A DNA stretch of 64,000 nucleotides, taken from positions 11,353 through 75,352 of the forward strand of contig JBJEKJ010000099.1 of NCBI GenBank assembly GCA_051878575.1. The letters run 5' to 3'. Source of the DNA: CALZFJ01 sp051878575 (GTDB lineage Bacteria > Bacteroidota > Bacteroidia > Bacteroidales > Muribaculaceae). Shown here piece by piece: positions 7,388-15,980 of this stretch (its first letter is position 1; each line of letters starts with the position of its first letter). The position numbers and the translations under genes are program-made. Under the pieces are notes generated by a model. That model made no database searches. It was not told the origin of the DNA and saw only the letters and a program-made list of their open reading frames with translations.

Positions 7388-9760
7388 ATGAGAAAGATTT
7401 TTAGCTTATTGCTAATGCAAGGTGTTGCCGCCGTGGCCATTGCAGGTGCCCCGGCCGCCGCCGATCGTGCTAATGTGAAAGTCTATGAGGCCCCCGAGGT
7501 GATATCAACCGAGGCTTTGGGCAGTGAACTGAGGCTTCAGGTGGTGAAACTGCCCGACGGCACCCTTCGCAAGCGTGTGGTGAGCGCCTTTGGCAGCTCA
7601 CAACAGCCTGCGGTGGAGATTTCGCCGAAGTCGGTGATTCGTGCCGAGGCTACGGCTCAGGGAGTGCCATTCCATGAGAATTTTGAGTCGTGGGACGGAA
7701 AGACCTACGACTGGATTCCCGAGGGATGGACCGACGTGTCGAAAGTTGACCCACCTAACGTGGCGCCCGAGGATCATGGCATCAACCCTACGTGGCAGGT
7801 GGAGTCTCCGAGTTGGGACGTGAGCATCGACGGCAAGTATTTTGCCCGTATTGCCAACCACTATTATTCCGACAAGGAGACGGGCGCGCTCGTCAACAAG
7901 CCTCAGGATGAGTGGCTCATTACTCCCACTGTGCGGCTTGAGGAGGATAATTGGCTCTATTTCTACCTCTGCTATCACCCCGGATGGGTGTTCTTCAACT
8001 CGCAGAACTACACTTTCACGAGCTTGAACAACGTGATGCAGGTGCAGATTTCCGACGATGGAGGCGCCACATGGACGATGCTGTGGAGCTGCCTTGAGGA
8101 TGCGCAGAAATACACGCAAAGGGAGCTTATGAACAGCCTTGCGTCGCTCACCGGCACATGGATTCCGGTACGGGTGCCGCTCACCGACTATGCCGGCAAG
8201 GATGTGAAGGTGGCCTTCAGATATGTGGGCATCAACGGCGAGTCGATGGTTATCGACGCCGTGTCGATAAAGAAGCCCGAGCCACAGGCTTACTACACGA
8301 TACCTATCGGCTCGTTCTATAGCGGTTTCGACGTGAACCAGACATTGCCCGAGAAAAGCAGCCTGCTGTGCGGGCCGTTCAAGCCCATCACATTCTACAA
8401 TGTGTCGAATATCGACTGCGAGACCTTCAAGTGGGAGTATGTCGATGAGGACGGCAATAAGGCTGAGACCGACGCCGAGGACCTGAGCGTGACCTATGAG
8501 CCCGGAGAGTATGACGTCCCGTCGCTGACCGGAACCGCCGGAACAAATGCCACCTCGACGTATGCAATCGACTGCGACTTCATACGCGCCGGTGGCAGCA
8601 ATGCCGTGACCACAGCCGAAGGAAAGGTGGAATACGGCGCCTGCAACTATAATACGAAAAAAGGCGTGGGCTACTACAACGTGTCGGGAAGTTTCCTTTT
8701 CGGAACCGGCAGCGACAGCTTCTGGACGTCGTATATCAATATGGACAACGTGAAGGTGAAGCTGACGGCTATCTGCAACTATTTCCCCGCTCCCAACCAC
8801 TCCTATTGCTTCGACAAGGTGTGGGTGAGCGCCATTGCGTTCGCCAAGCCTGAGGCTATGTTCTCGCTTGAAATCAGAAGGGTGCTCGGCAACGGTACTA
8901 TCGAGAGTACTCCGATTGCGGTGGCCGATTGCCGCGGCTCGGATCTTATCAATACCACTCGCGACGGAATCATCTATGCAACCTTGCCTTTCGACCTCGG
9001 ACGCTATGTGACAGTCGACACCGGCTTGTTCATGAAGCTCACCGGATTCACCGACGCACAGAATGTGTCGGAGTTTGCCGCGCTCAGCCAGCTTGTGCCA
9101 AATGCCGATGGCACAAACTATGCCTATATCTACCTCACCGGATACCTCGGCGACCAGACCGACGACCTGCTGATTCCGGCATCGCACATCAATAGCTCGG
9201 CAGGTGTGCTTAACACTGCCATGTGCTTCAATATGAACGCCAATTTCACTTGGATTGAGTGCAACGACCCATATTTCTATGCTGCCGAGCAGAAGCAGTC
9301 GAAGGGACTGAAATTCTACACTCAGTTCCGTGCCGAGGACTTCACTATCACCGGCGATGGTGTGGGCGATTGGATTACATATAAGTTTGGAACTTATAAT
9401 GAGGAGACGAGCCAGCAGCTGCTCACGCTCACCGTGGCTGAGAACACCGGGCACAATCGCCAGAGCGACGTGTCGGTGTCGGTTCCGGGCTCCACTTGCG
9501 TGGTGCAGGTGATGCAGGACGGCCCGCTGGGTGGTGTGGCTGCCGTGAAGATTACGAAGTCGGCAAGATTTGAGGGCGAGAACCTCGTTCTCACCGGAGC
9601 CGGAGGCACCACGGTGGCCGTCTACAACGCTATGGGTGTGAAACTTGCCGAGCAGGCAGTGGAAGGCGACAATGCCGTTGTGGGCGTGCCTGTGGCAGCA
9701 TCGTCGGGACTCTATGTGCTTAAGTTCAGCGACGGAACGGCAGTGAAAGTGATTAGATAA
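7388..9760 (+). CDS. Secreted choice-of-anchor J protein with T9SS sorting domain
   Basis: A 790-residue exported protein. A signal peptide (residues 1-20) is followed, at roughly 92-300, by a choice-of-anchor J / cleaved-adhesin jelly-roll domain (FHENFESWDG, DEWLITPTVRL, VQISDDGGATWTML, VAFRYVGINGESMVIDAVSI). A long central beta-rich region without a family I can name comes next. A BACON-like Ig fold then ends in VVQVMQDGP near 690-715. The last 75 residues (VAVYNAMGVKL ... GLYVLKFSDGTAVKVIR) are a type A T9SS C-terminal signal, which directs export and surface attachment. The gene forms an operon with the T9SS protein 34 bases downstream. It may be a surface adhesin or glycan-binding protein; that is inference. 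Confidence 0.85.
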   Translation: MRKIFSLLLMQGVAAVAIAGAPAAADRANVKVYEAPEVISTEALGSELRLQVVKLPDGTLRKRVVSAFGSSQQPAVEISPKSVIRAEATAQGVPFHENFESWDGKTYDWIPEGWTDVSKVDPPNVAPEDHGINPTWQVESPSWDVSIDGKYFARIANHYYSDKETGALVNKPQDEWLITPTVRLEEDNWLYFYLCYHPGWVFFNSQNYTFTSLNNVMQVQISDDGGATWTMLWSCLEDAQKYTQRELMNSLASLTGTWIPVRVPLTDYAGKDVKVAFRYVGINGESMVIDAVSIKKPEPQAYYTIPIGSFYSGFDVNQTLPEKSSLLCGPFKPITFYNVSNIDCETFKWEYVDEDGNKAETDAEDLSVTYEPGEYDVPSLTGTAGTNATSTYAIDCDFIRAGGSNAVTTAEGKVEYGACNYNTKKGVGYYNVSGSFLFGTGSDSFWTSYINMDNVKVKLTAICNYFPAPNHSYCFDKVWVSAIAFAKPEAMFSLEIRRVLGNGTIESTPIAVADCRGSDLINTTRDGIIYATLPFDLGRYVTVDTGLFMKLTGFTDAQNVSEFAALSQLVPNADGTNYAYIYLTGYLGDQTDDLLIPASHINSSAGVLNTAMCFNMNANFTWIECNDPYFYAAEQKQSKGLKFYTQFRAEDFTITGDGVGDWITYKFGTYNEETSQQLLTLTVAENTGHNRQSDVSVSVPGSTCVVQVMQDGPLGGVAAVKITKSARFEGENLVLTGAGGTTVAVYNAMGVKLAEQAVEGDNAVVGVPVAASSGLYVLKFSDGTAVKVIR

Positions 9761-9794
9761 TAGATATTACATCTCCAAAAAACATAAGGAATAT

Positions 9795-11483
9795 ATGAGA
9801 AAGCATGTAATTTTATTGTGCGCGTGCGCTATGGCTATTGGCGCTCAGGCCGGCAACACGGTGTATCCCGTGGCTAAGAGAGTGGCTCCGAAGACTTCCA
9901 CAAAAGCTGTGGCCGCTCCTACCGATGTGCATTTTGCCTTGCCCGAAGGCTGCTTCTGGTTTGGCGACATAGGTGCGAGAAGCAGTTATTACTACTATAT
10001 GTGCAGCTCGATTGTAGCGCCGGCACACACGCCCATCACTATCAAGAATGACGGCTCGGCCGAGGGTGAGTATACCTGGGCATACTGCGACCCCACTCAC
10101 TACAGCTATTCGATGAAAGACTTCAGCATGCTTAGTGCCGACACGCGTGACCTGACGTTCGAGTCAGATTGCTACAACTTCGTGCAGGTGCCCACGCTCA
10201 CAAGGACACTCAACGGCACTTCCACCGATTGGACCATGCCCACCAACTACTACCTGTCGCTGCTTCAATTTGGCGGCGTGCCGGGCGACTTCATCTATGG
10301 TAATGTGCCCGGTGAGGAGGAGAAAGGCCATTTCGGCTTCATGCAGTGGAACTTCAACTCGGCGTATGTGAACCTCTTTGCGAGCTCCGACCTGAAATCC
10401 TACGTTTTCGGCAAGGGCGGACAGACTACCGAGGCCGGAATCACCGGATTGGCTGCGATGTTCCATCAGCCGGCGGCTCCCTACGTGATTCGCGGTGGCT
10501 TGAAGGCTTTCATGACGATTAGCTGCGACGACGATGCCGAGCTAACGGTGACGTTGCGCCGTGCCACGAAGGTGAGCGATGAGGAGTATGACCTCGGAGC
10601 CGAGCTCGGACACTGCACACTGAGTGGAACCGAGTTGAAGAAAATGATCCGCGAGCCTATCGGCGACGACTATCTCGGATTCTTCACTTTCAAGGATTTC
10701 ACTCTCACTAATGAGGAAGGCAATGAGGTATCGGTGATGCCGCTGACGATAAATACGCCCATTGCGGTGGTGTTCAGCGGTTGGCAGTCGTCGAAATTCG
10801 AGAAATTCGAGATTTTCACCAATGAGCAGGTGCTCGACAGCAATAAGCAATACGACGCTATCGGCAACTCACGCATAGAGACGTCGACGTTCTGGACAGG
10901 CGGCCCCTACGGCAACAAGGCTAAGGCCCGATTCAAGAACTTTGTGGGCGTGGTGACGCTTGATGCCTTCTTCCCCATTCTCCACGTCGATGCCGAGGGC
11001 TATGACGCTCCTGCCGAGGGTGGTACGCAGTCGTTCAAAGTCGACCGCTATCAATATGCGGCTGAAGAGTCGTTTGCTGCCACATGCGAGGCCGATTGGG
11101 TAACATGCAAGGCCTCTTATGAGAAGGGGGTACGCAATTATGGCGGCGTGCTCGAAATCACTGTCGAGCCCAACGAGGGCGAGGCCCGCAGTGCCGTGGT
11201 TGTGCTTACCGATACCGATGGCTCGCGCACTGAGTTCGTGGTGACACAGGCAGCGTCGGCAGGTGTCGATGGCGTGGCTTCCGATGCGGCAAGCGCAGCG
11301 CTTGAGGGTGGTAGCCTCGTGGTGCGTGGCTATGCCGGAATGGTCGAGGTGTATGGTGCTTCGGGAATGCTCGTGAAGTCGCTCAATGTCGATGGTGAGA
11401 CAGCGGTTTCGGTAGCCGAGCTTCCAAGCGGAGTCTACTTCGTGCGCTTCGATAATGGCAATGTGTCGCGTTTCATAAAGTAG
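9795..11483 (+). CDS. Secreted T9SS-sorted protein with BACON-like domain
   Basis: A 562-residue exported protein encoded immediately after a second T9SS cargo. It has a signal peptide (MRKHVILLCACAMAIGAQA). Residues 25-390 are a beta-rich region I do not recognise. A BACON-like Ig domain covers about 395-485 (ADWVTCKASYEKG ... EFVVTQAAS). A type A C-terminal sorting signal (VEVYGASGMLVKSLN ... LPSGVYFVRFDNGNVSRFIK in two parts) closes it. BACON domains in Bacteroidetes are linked to mucin or glycan contact, so surface adhesion is possible. The similarity of ends but not middles to the preceding gene suggests a cassette of T9SS cargos with different effector parts. Confidence 0.82.
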   Translation: MRKHVILLCACAMAIGAQAGNTVYPVAKRVAPKTSTKAVAAPTDVHFALPEGCFWFGDIGARSSYYYYMCSSIVAPAHTPITIKNDGSAEGEYTWAYCDPTHYSYSMKDFSMLSADTRDLTFESDCYNFVQVPTLTRTLNGTSTDWTMPTNYYLSLLQFGGVPGDFIYGNVPGEEEKGHFGFMQWNFNSAYVNLFASSDLKSYVFGKGGQTTEAGITGLAAMFHQPAAPYVIRGGLKAFMTISCDDDAELTVTLRRATKVSDEEYDLGAELGHCTLSGTELKKMIREPIGDDYLGFFTFKDFTLTNEEGNEVSVMPLTINTPIAVVFSGWQSSKFEKFEIFTNEQVLDSNKQYDAIGNSRIETSTFWTGGPYGNKAKARFKNFVGVVTLDAFFPILHVDAEGYDAPAEGGTQSFKVDRYQYAAEESFAATCEADWVTCKASYEKGVRNYGGVLEITVEPNEGEARSAVVVLTDTDGSRTEFVVTQAASAGVDGVASDAASAALEGGSLVVRGYAGMVEVYGASGMLVKSLNVDGETAVSVAELPSGVYFVRFDNGNVSRFIK

Positions 11484-11539
11484 CGCGTCACGCAGCCGCC
11501 TCTATGCGGAGCGGCGACGATATATGAAATGATAATTAA

Positions 11540-11582
11540 GGCTTCAAGGGTCGGTGGATTGCGACTTTTGGAGCCTTTTTTA
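11540..11582 (+). terminator. Terminator after the T9SS operon
   Basis: GGCTTCAAGGGTCG pairs, with G-U wobbles, with CGACTTTTGGAGCC and is followed by a run of six T. It ends the two-gene operon starting at 7388. Confidence 0.88.
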
Positions 11583-11795
11583 GCGCGCGTTCCGAGACTT
11601 TCAAAATCAGCTCAAAATATCCGCCTCTACGGTCCCAAAAATTTAAGGAACGCGCTCTAATTCCGTAGGCAAGTTGCGAAAAAATCCCCGAAAAATGAGG
11701 AAACTACGCCTTTTGTGCCGCCATGGAATGCTAAAGTCGGGAAAATTCATTACTTTTGTAGGAAAACTGCAAGACAGCATAACATTTTACCGAAG
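11583..11795 (+). promoter_or_regulatory. lpxB upstream region with inverted repeat and -7 element
   Basis: TACTTTTG at 11751-11758 fits the -7 consensus TAnnTTTG and places the lpxB start of transcription near 11763-11766, about 30 bases before ATG 11796. No good -33 TTTG is at the right distance. Upstream, a 9-bp inverted repeat (GCGCGTTCC at 11585-11593, GGAACGCGC at 11647-11655) is separated by 53 bases. Its role is unknown. Confidence 0.55.
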
Positions 11796-12956
11796 ATGAG
11801 ATACTTTTTGATAGCCGGAGAAGCATCGGGCGACATCCATGCCGCCGAGCTGATAAAGGCGATTCGCATGAACGACCCGTCGGCCGAGTTCATATTTTTC
11901 GGCGGCGACATGATGGCGTCGGCTGCCGGAGTGCAGCCGGTGGTGCACTATCGCGAGATGGCCTTCATGGGCTTTATCGAGGTGGCGAGGCACTTGCCCG
12001 CCATACTCGGATTCATGCGCACGGCGCGTCAGTGCATCGACTCGTGGCATCCCGACGCGCTCATTCTCGTGGACTATCCGTCGTTCAACCTCAAGGTGGC
12101 AAAATATGCCGCCACGAAGGGCGTGAGGTCGTTCTATTTCATCTCGCCTAAGGTGTGGGCATGGAAGGAGCACCGAGTGAGGCAGATAAAGGAGTACATC
12201 ACCGAGATGTATTCGATACTGCCCTTTGAGCCCGAGTTTTTTGAGAGCAGGCATCAGTATCATGTGGAATATGTGGGGAATCCCACTGTGAAGGAGATAG
12301 CTGAGGCAAGGCCGGCCTTTGCCGACGCCGCCGCGTTCCGCAAGGACTACGGCCTGCATCCCGACGCGCCTATAGTGGCTGTGGTGCCGGGCTCACGCCG
12401 CAAGGAGATTGCCGACAATCTGCCGGCGATGGTGAGAGCGTGTGAGATGATAGGAGGCTTGCAGGTGGTGATTGCCGGAGCTCCGGGAGTCGACGCCGGG
12501 CTATATGGCAAGGTGCTTGCCGGCAGTGACTGCCGCACCGACTATCCGGTGCTGTTTGGCAAGTCGTTTGAGATATTGCACCATTCACGTGCGGCACTTG
12601 TCACCTCGGGCACTGCCACGCTCGAGACTGCCGTGATAGGCACGCCGCAAGTGGTGTGCTACCGCATGAATGGCAGTCCGCTGCTCTATGGCATCTACAA
12701 GCGCATGCTCAAAGTGCGCCATGTGTCGCTGCCCAATCTTGTGGTCGACGCGCCGATGGTGCCAGAGCTGCTGTTGCACTATTGCAGCAGTGAGAATATT
12801 TGCGCCGAGTTGCGCAAGCTGATAGCCGACACTCCCGAGCGCAAGGCGATGCTTAGTGGCTATGGCCGCATGATGGAGATTCTTGGCGATGGCGACTGCG
12901 CGGCCAATGCCGCCCGTGGCATAGTGGAGTGCCTGAAAAATTCGATGGAAAATTGA
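11796..12956 (+). CDS. lpxB: Lipid-A-disaccharide synthase
   Basis: A GT19 glycosyltransferase of 386 residues (family about 380) that joins 2,3-diacylglucosamine-1-phosphate to UDP-2,3-diacylglucosamine, making the lipid A disaccharide at the inner face of the cytoplasmic membrane. The conserved start RYFLIAGEASGDIHAAEL, the segment FYFISPKVWAWKEHRVRQI, the VGNP motif and the nucleotide-site stretch VTSGTATLETAVIGTPQVV are all present. ATG 11796 is chosen because it opens on the conserved start and follows the predicted promoter; the frame runs 27 codons further upstream without homology. It is followed by a phosphatase gene 16 bases on. Confidence 0.95.
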   Translation: MRYFLIAGEASGDIHAAELIKAIRMNDPSAEFIFFGGDMMASAAGVQPVVHYREMAFMGFIEVARHLPAILGFMRTARQCIDSWHPDALILVDYPSFNLKVAKYAATKGVRSFYFISPKVWAWKEHRVRQIKEYITEMYSILPFEPEFFESRHQYHVEYVGNPTVKEIAEARPAFADAAAFRKDYGLHPDAPIVAVVPGSRRKEIADNLPAMVRACEMIGGLQVVIAGAPGVDAGLYGKVLAGSDCRTDYPVLFGKSFEILHHSRAALVTSGTATLETAVIGTPQVVCYRMNGSPLLYGIYKRMLKVRHVSLPNLVVDAPMVPELLLHYCSSENICAELRKLIADTPERKAMLSGYGRMMEILGDGDCAANAARGIVECLKNSMEN

Positions 12957-12972
12957 GAAATCATTCGTCGTT

Positions 12973-13470
12973 ATGGAAAAGATGGAAAAGAAATACAAGA
13001 TATTGTTTGTGTGTCTCGGCAATATATGTCGCTCACCGGCTGCCGAGGGCGTGATGCTAAGGCTCATTGAGGAGCGCAATCTTGTCGGCCGCATAGAGGT
13101 GGACTCGGCAGGAACCTACGGTGGCCATGCCGGCAGCCTCCCCGACCGTCGCATGCGTGTCCATGCAAGGAGCAGGGGCTACGAGCTGACACATCGCAGC
13201 CGTCGAGTGACGGGCGATGATTTCGAGCGGTTCGACCTTATTGTGGGCATGGACGGCAGCAACGTCCACACGCTGCGCGAGATGGCGGCTACAATCGACG
13301 AGGCAAGGAAAATTGTGCCTATGGGACGCTTCATTCGCCGGTATCCCCACTACGACCATGTTCCTGATCCCTATTATGAGGGCTCTGAGGGCTTCGAGCT
13401 CGTGCTCGACCTGCTCGAGGACTCCTGCGCGGCTCTGCTCGACCATATTATAAATAATATCACTTTGTGA
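12973..13470 (+). CDS. Low-molecular-weight protein-tyrosine phosphatase
   Basis: A cytoplasmic LMW-PTP of 165 residues that hydrolyses phosphotyrosine through a cysteinyl-phosphate intermediate. The P-loop CLGNICRSP (Cys14, Arg20) opens the protein, and the general acid lies in VPDPYYEG near residue 137. Length is normal (150-165). In many bacteria such enzymes act on tyrosine kinases of capsule or exopolysaccharide assembly, but no such kinase lies here. It sits between lpxB and a GH20 gene with gaps of 16 and 22 bases, so the three probably share a transcript. Confidence 0.93.
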   Translation: MEKMEKKYKILFVCLGNICRSPAAEGVMLRLIEERNLVGRIEVDSAGTYGGHAGSLPDRRMRVHARSRGYELTHRSRRVTGDDFERFDLIVGMDGSNVHTLREMAATIDEARKIVPMGRFIRRYPHYDHVPDPYYEGSEGFELVLDLLEDSCAALLDHIINNITL

Positions 13471-13492
13471 GATAAAACAATAAAACTTTTTT

Positions 13493-15613
13493 ATGCCAAT
13501 GAAATCAAAAGTATTGACGATTGCCGTGGCGGCTGCATTTTGCACCGCATGCTCATCGGCTGATGTGACAAAGAACGACGTGAACAAGGATGATTTCGTG
13601 AATTATCCCGATGGCAACTATGTGTATGCCTTTAACGAGTCGGTGAATCCCGAGGGACTCTCGCTGAGGGGCTCGATGTATGACTTGGTGTTCCCCGCAC
13701 CTAAATCGGTGACGCTGCGCGAGGACTCTACCGCCATACCTGCCGTGGTGGGCATAGTTGCCGACGGCGATTTGGCGGTTGCCGCCGACTACTTGACCGA
13801 GAAACTTGCCGCCAATGGGGTGAGCCGCGACGACGAGGCCGGGTTCAAGATAAGGCTGGGCCTGATTGCCGACAAGTCGCACAACGACGAGTATTATGAG
13901 CTTACGGTTGACGGCGGTGCCGTGGCGATTGCCGGCAACAGCGCAATAGGCGTGCTCAATGGAGTGAAGACGCTTATTGCCGTGATGGAGCAGAATGGCG
14001 GTGCCGGCGCGAAGTTGTGCAATGCGGTGGTGAGTGACTATCCCGACTTGGAGCACCGCGGAATGATGCTCGACATCGTGCGCAACTACACCGAATTTGA
14101 GAATGTGAAGAAGGTAATCGACTATATCGCCTCCTACAAGCTGAATGTGTTTCATTTCCATATAGCCGACGATGAGGCGTGGAGACTTGACATTCCGGGT
14201 ATTCCCGAGCTCACCGAGGTAGGCTCGTGCCGCACCAAGACCTACGATGCCAAGAACGAGAAGTTCATGGAGATGCTCTATTCGGGTCAGGACCCCACTG
14301 TGGATTTGGAGGAGCGGTTCATCACCCGCGAGCAGTTTATCGAGTTGCTGAGGTATGCACGTTCGCGCGGAGTGGAGGTGGTGCCCGAAATCGACACTCC
14401 CGGACACTCGCGTGCTGCCATAATAGCCATGAAGGCTCGCTATGAGAAGTATGCGGCTACCGACGATGCCGAGGCGCTGCGCTACAAGATCTGGGACGAC
14501 GCCGACACGTCGGTCTACAAATCGGCGCAGGGCTACACCGACGATGTGATAAACGTGGCGCTGCCCGGCGTGTACAATTTCATGGAGAAGGTGTTCGATG
14601 AGATACATGCCATGTACAAGGAGGCCGGCATCAAGCTGCGAGTGTTCCACTTTGGCGGCGATGAGGTGGCTCACGGAGCCCTTGAGGGCTCGCCGATGGT
14701 GCGCCGGTTCATGAAGGAGCATGGCATGACGAGCGTGAAGGAAGTGTCGGAATACTACGTCGACCGTATGGCTGAGTATGTGGCAAGCCGTGGCGTTCTC
14801 GCCGGTGGATGGCAGGAGGCCGCACTGAAGCACTCGCCCGAATTCGACAGCCGTGTGGCGCCTCGCTATGGCATTGTGAACGCATGGAGCACTAACGGAC
14901 GCAGCGACACTGTGCCCTACACGCTTGCCAACAGCGGATATCCTGTGGTGCTTAGCAACGTGCGCAATTTCTACCTCGACATGGTGTACACTCGTCATCA
15001 GGACGAGAACGGACTGCGCTGGGGCGGATGGTGCAATGAGTACACATCGTGGTGTGCGTTGCCTTTCAACAGCTATCGCTCGACTCGCGAGGGATGGAAT
15101 GGCGAGGAGGAGGATCTTGGCCGCATTGCCGACGGCAAGCCCGCTCTTGCCGACCGCTCGGCGATAAAGGGCGTGCAGGCACAGCTTTGGTCGGAGACGA
15201 TACGCAATTTCGCGATGGTGCAGAGCTATGTTTTCCCAAAAATCCTCGGACTCGTGGAGCGTGGTTGGAATGCGTCGCCGGCGTGGGGCGAGGGCTCTAC
15301 TGATTTGGATCTTTTCAATGCCGAGCGCGCGCAATATAACTTGCGAATAGGGCTCAAGGAGCTGCCGCGACTGAGCCGCAAGGGCATAGCTGTTCACATC
15401 AATCAGCCCGGCATAATCGTGGAGGATGGAATGCTCAAGGCAAATGCCTGCTATCCCGGCGTTGAGGTGCGCTACACGCTCGACGGCTCGGAGCCATCGG
15501 CCTCGTCGCCCGAGTGGACGGCACCGGTGTCGGTGGGCAGTTCCAAGCTCGTCAAGGCCAAGGCCTTCTACCTCGGCACAGAGAGCGTGACCACATATCT
15601 TTGGCTTGATTAG
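13493..15613 (+). CDS. GH20 beta-N-acetylhexosaminidase lipoprotein
   Basis: A 706-residue family 20 glycoside hydrolase that removes terminal GlcNAc or GalNAc from glycans by substrate-assisted catalysis. A lipoprotein signal (FCTACSS) anchors it in the outer membrane or periplasm. An N-terminal GH20b domain covers about 55-180. The TIM barrel follows, with HRGMMLDIVRNY, FHFHIADDEAWRLDI and the catalytic pair in HFGGDEV near residue 390. A C-terminal chitobiase-type module (VEVRYTLDGSEPSASS, TYLWL) ends it. The most likely role is host mucin or N-glycan foraging; peptidoglycan recycling is an alternative. The gene is last in the lpxB operon, before a strong terminator. Confidence 0.95.
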   Translation: MPMKSKVLTIAVAAAFCTACSSADVTKNDVNKDDFVNYPDGNYVYAFNESVNPEGLSLRGSMYDLVFPAPKSVTLREDSTAIPAVVGIVADGDLAVAADYLTEKLAANGVSRDDEAGFKIRLGLIADKSHNDEYYELTVDGGAVAIAGNSAIGVLNGVKTLIAVMEQNGGAGAKLCNAVVSDYPDLEHRGMMLDIVRNYTEFENVKKVIDYIASYKLNVFHFHIADDEAWRLDIPGIPELTEVGSCRTKTYDAKNEKFMEMLYSGQDPTVDLEERFITREQFIELLRYARSRGVEVVPEIDTPGHSRAAIIAMKARYEKYAATDDAEALRYKIWDDADTSVYKSAQGYTDDVINVALPGVYNFMEKVFDEIHAMYKEAGIKLRVFHFGGDEVAHGALEGSPMVRRFMKEHGMTSVKEVSEYYVDRMAEYVASRGVLAGGWQEAALKHSPEFDSRVAPRYGIVNAWSTNGRSDTVPYTLANSGYPVVLSNVRNFYLDMVYTRHQDENGLRWGGWCNEYTSWCALPFNSYRSTREGWNGEEEDLGRIADGKPALADRSAIKGVQAQLWSETIRNFAMVQSYVFPKILGLVERGWNASPAWGEGSTDLDLFNAERAQYNLRIGLKELPRLSRKGIAVHINQPGIIVEDGMLKANACYPGVEVRYTLDGSEPSASSPEWTAPVSVGSSKLVKAKAFYLGTESVTTYLWLD

Positions 15614-15632
15614 GTCTAAGTCGCAAATTGGC

Positions 15633-15725
15633 GGGGGACAGGCATAAATTCTCTCTCGTCCCCCCCCTGAAGATGATAAAAGAGAATCGCAAGAAGCCTG
15701 AGGGGCAACTTGCGATTCTCTTTTT
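15633..15725. terminator. Bidirectional terminator between GH20 gene and tRNA-Leu
   Basis: AGAGAATCGCAAG (15681-15693) and CTTGCGATTCTCT (15709-15721) form a perfect 13-bp stem with a T-run on the plus strand and A-run/T-run on the opposite side, so it ends both the GH20 transcript and the minus-strand tRNA-Leu. Just upstream a second inverted repeat (GGGGGAC at 15633, GTCCCCC at 15658) has no T-tract. Confidence 0.92.
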
Positions 15726-15726
15726 G

Positions 15727-15810
15727 TACTCGGAGCGGGACTTGAACCCGCACAGCCGCAATGGCCAAAGGATTTTAAGTCCTTCGTGTCTACCATTCCA
15801 CCATCCGAGC
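15727..15810 (-). tRNA. tRNA-Leu (UAA anticodon)
   Basis: An 84-base class II tRNA on the minus strand. The acceptor GCTCGGA pairs with TCCGAGT (one G-U), the anticodon loop CTTAAAA gives UAA, a long variable arm follows, and the T-loop is GTTCAAGTC. CCA is not encoded. A promoter (CTTG/TTGC, then TATCTTTG with complement at 15866-15873) lies about 60 bases upstream. Confidence 0.95.
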
Positions 15811-15865
15811 AGCTTGTATAAGCCACAAAAGTGGGCGGTTGACGCCTGTGCGCTTAAAAGCGGTG

Positions 15866-15897
15866 CAAAGATACTAATTCAATTCGTCTTTTGCAAG
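15866..15897 (-). promoter_or_regulatory. Promoter of tRNA-Leu
   Basis: On the minus strand TTGC (complement 15893-15896) and TATCTTTG (complement 15866-15873) are 19 bases apart, matching the Bacteroidetes promoter form. The tRNA begins at 15810. Confidence 0.75.
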
Positions 15898-15980
15898 ACT
15901 TTGCCGAAAATTCGCCAATCCTCACCGCAAAATTCGGCTGAATGGCTGCTGATTACTCTTTTGAGATGTGTGTAGAGGGC

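Noticed and set aside
7598..9454. 618-codon antisense frame across the T9SS cargo gene
   Set aside because: His/Arg-rich low-complexity translation, no start context or promoter, and a well-supported gene on the other strand.
11715..11795. Longer lpxB start
   Set aside because: The predicted -7 box at 11751-11758 lies inside this stretch and homology starts at ATG 11796.
13553..15826. 757-codon open frame on the minus strand opposite the GH20 gene
   Set aside because: It is a shadow of GC-biased codons: the plus strand has a convincing GH20 domain across the same bases, and the antisense translation shows no recognisable motif.
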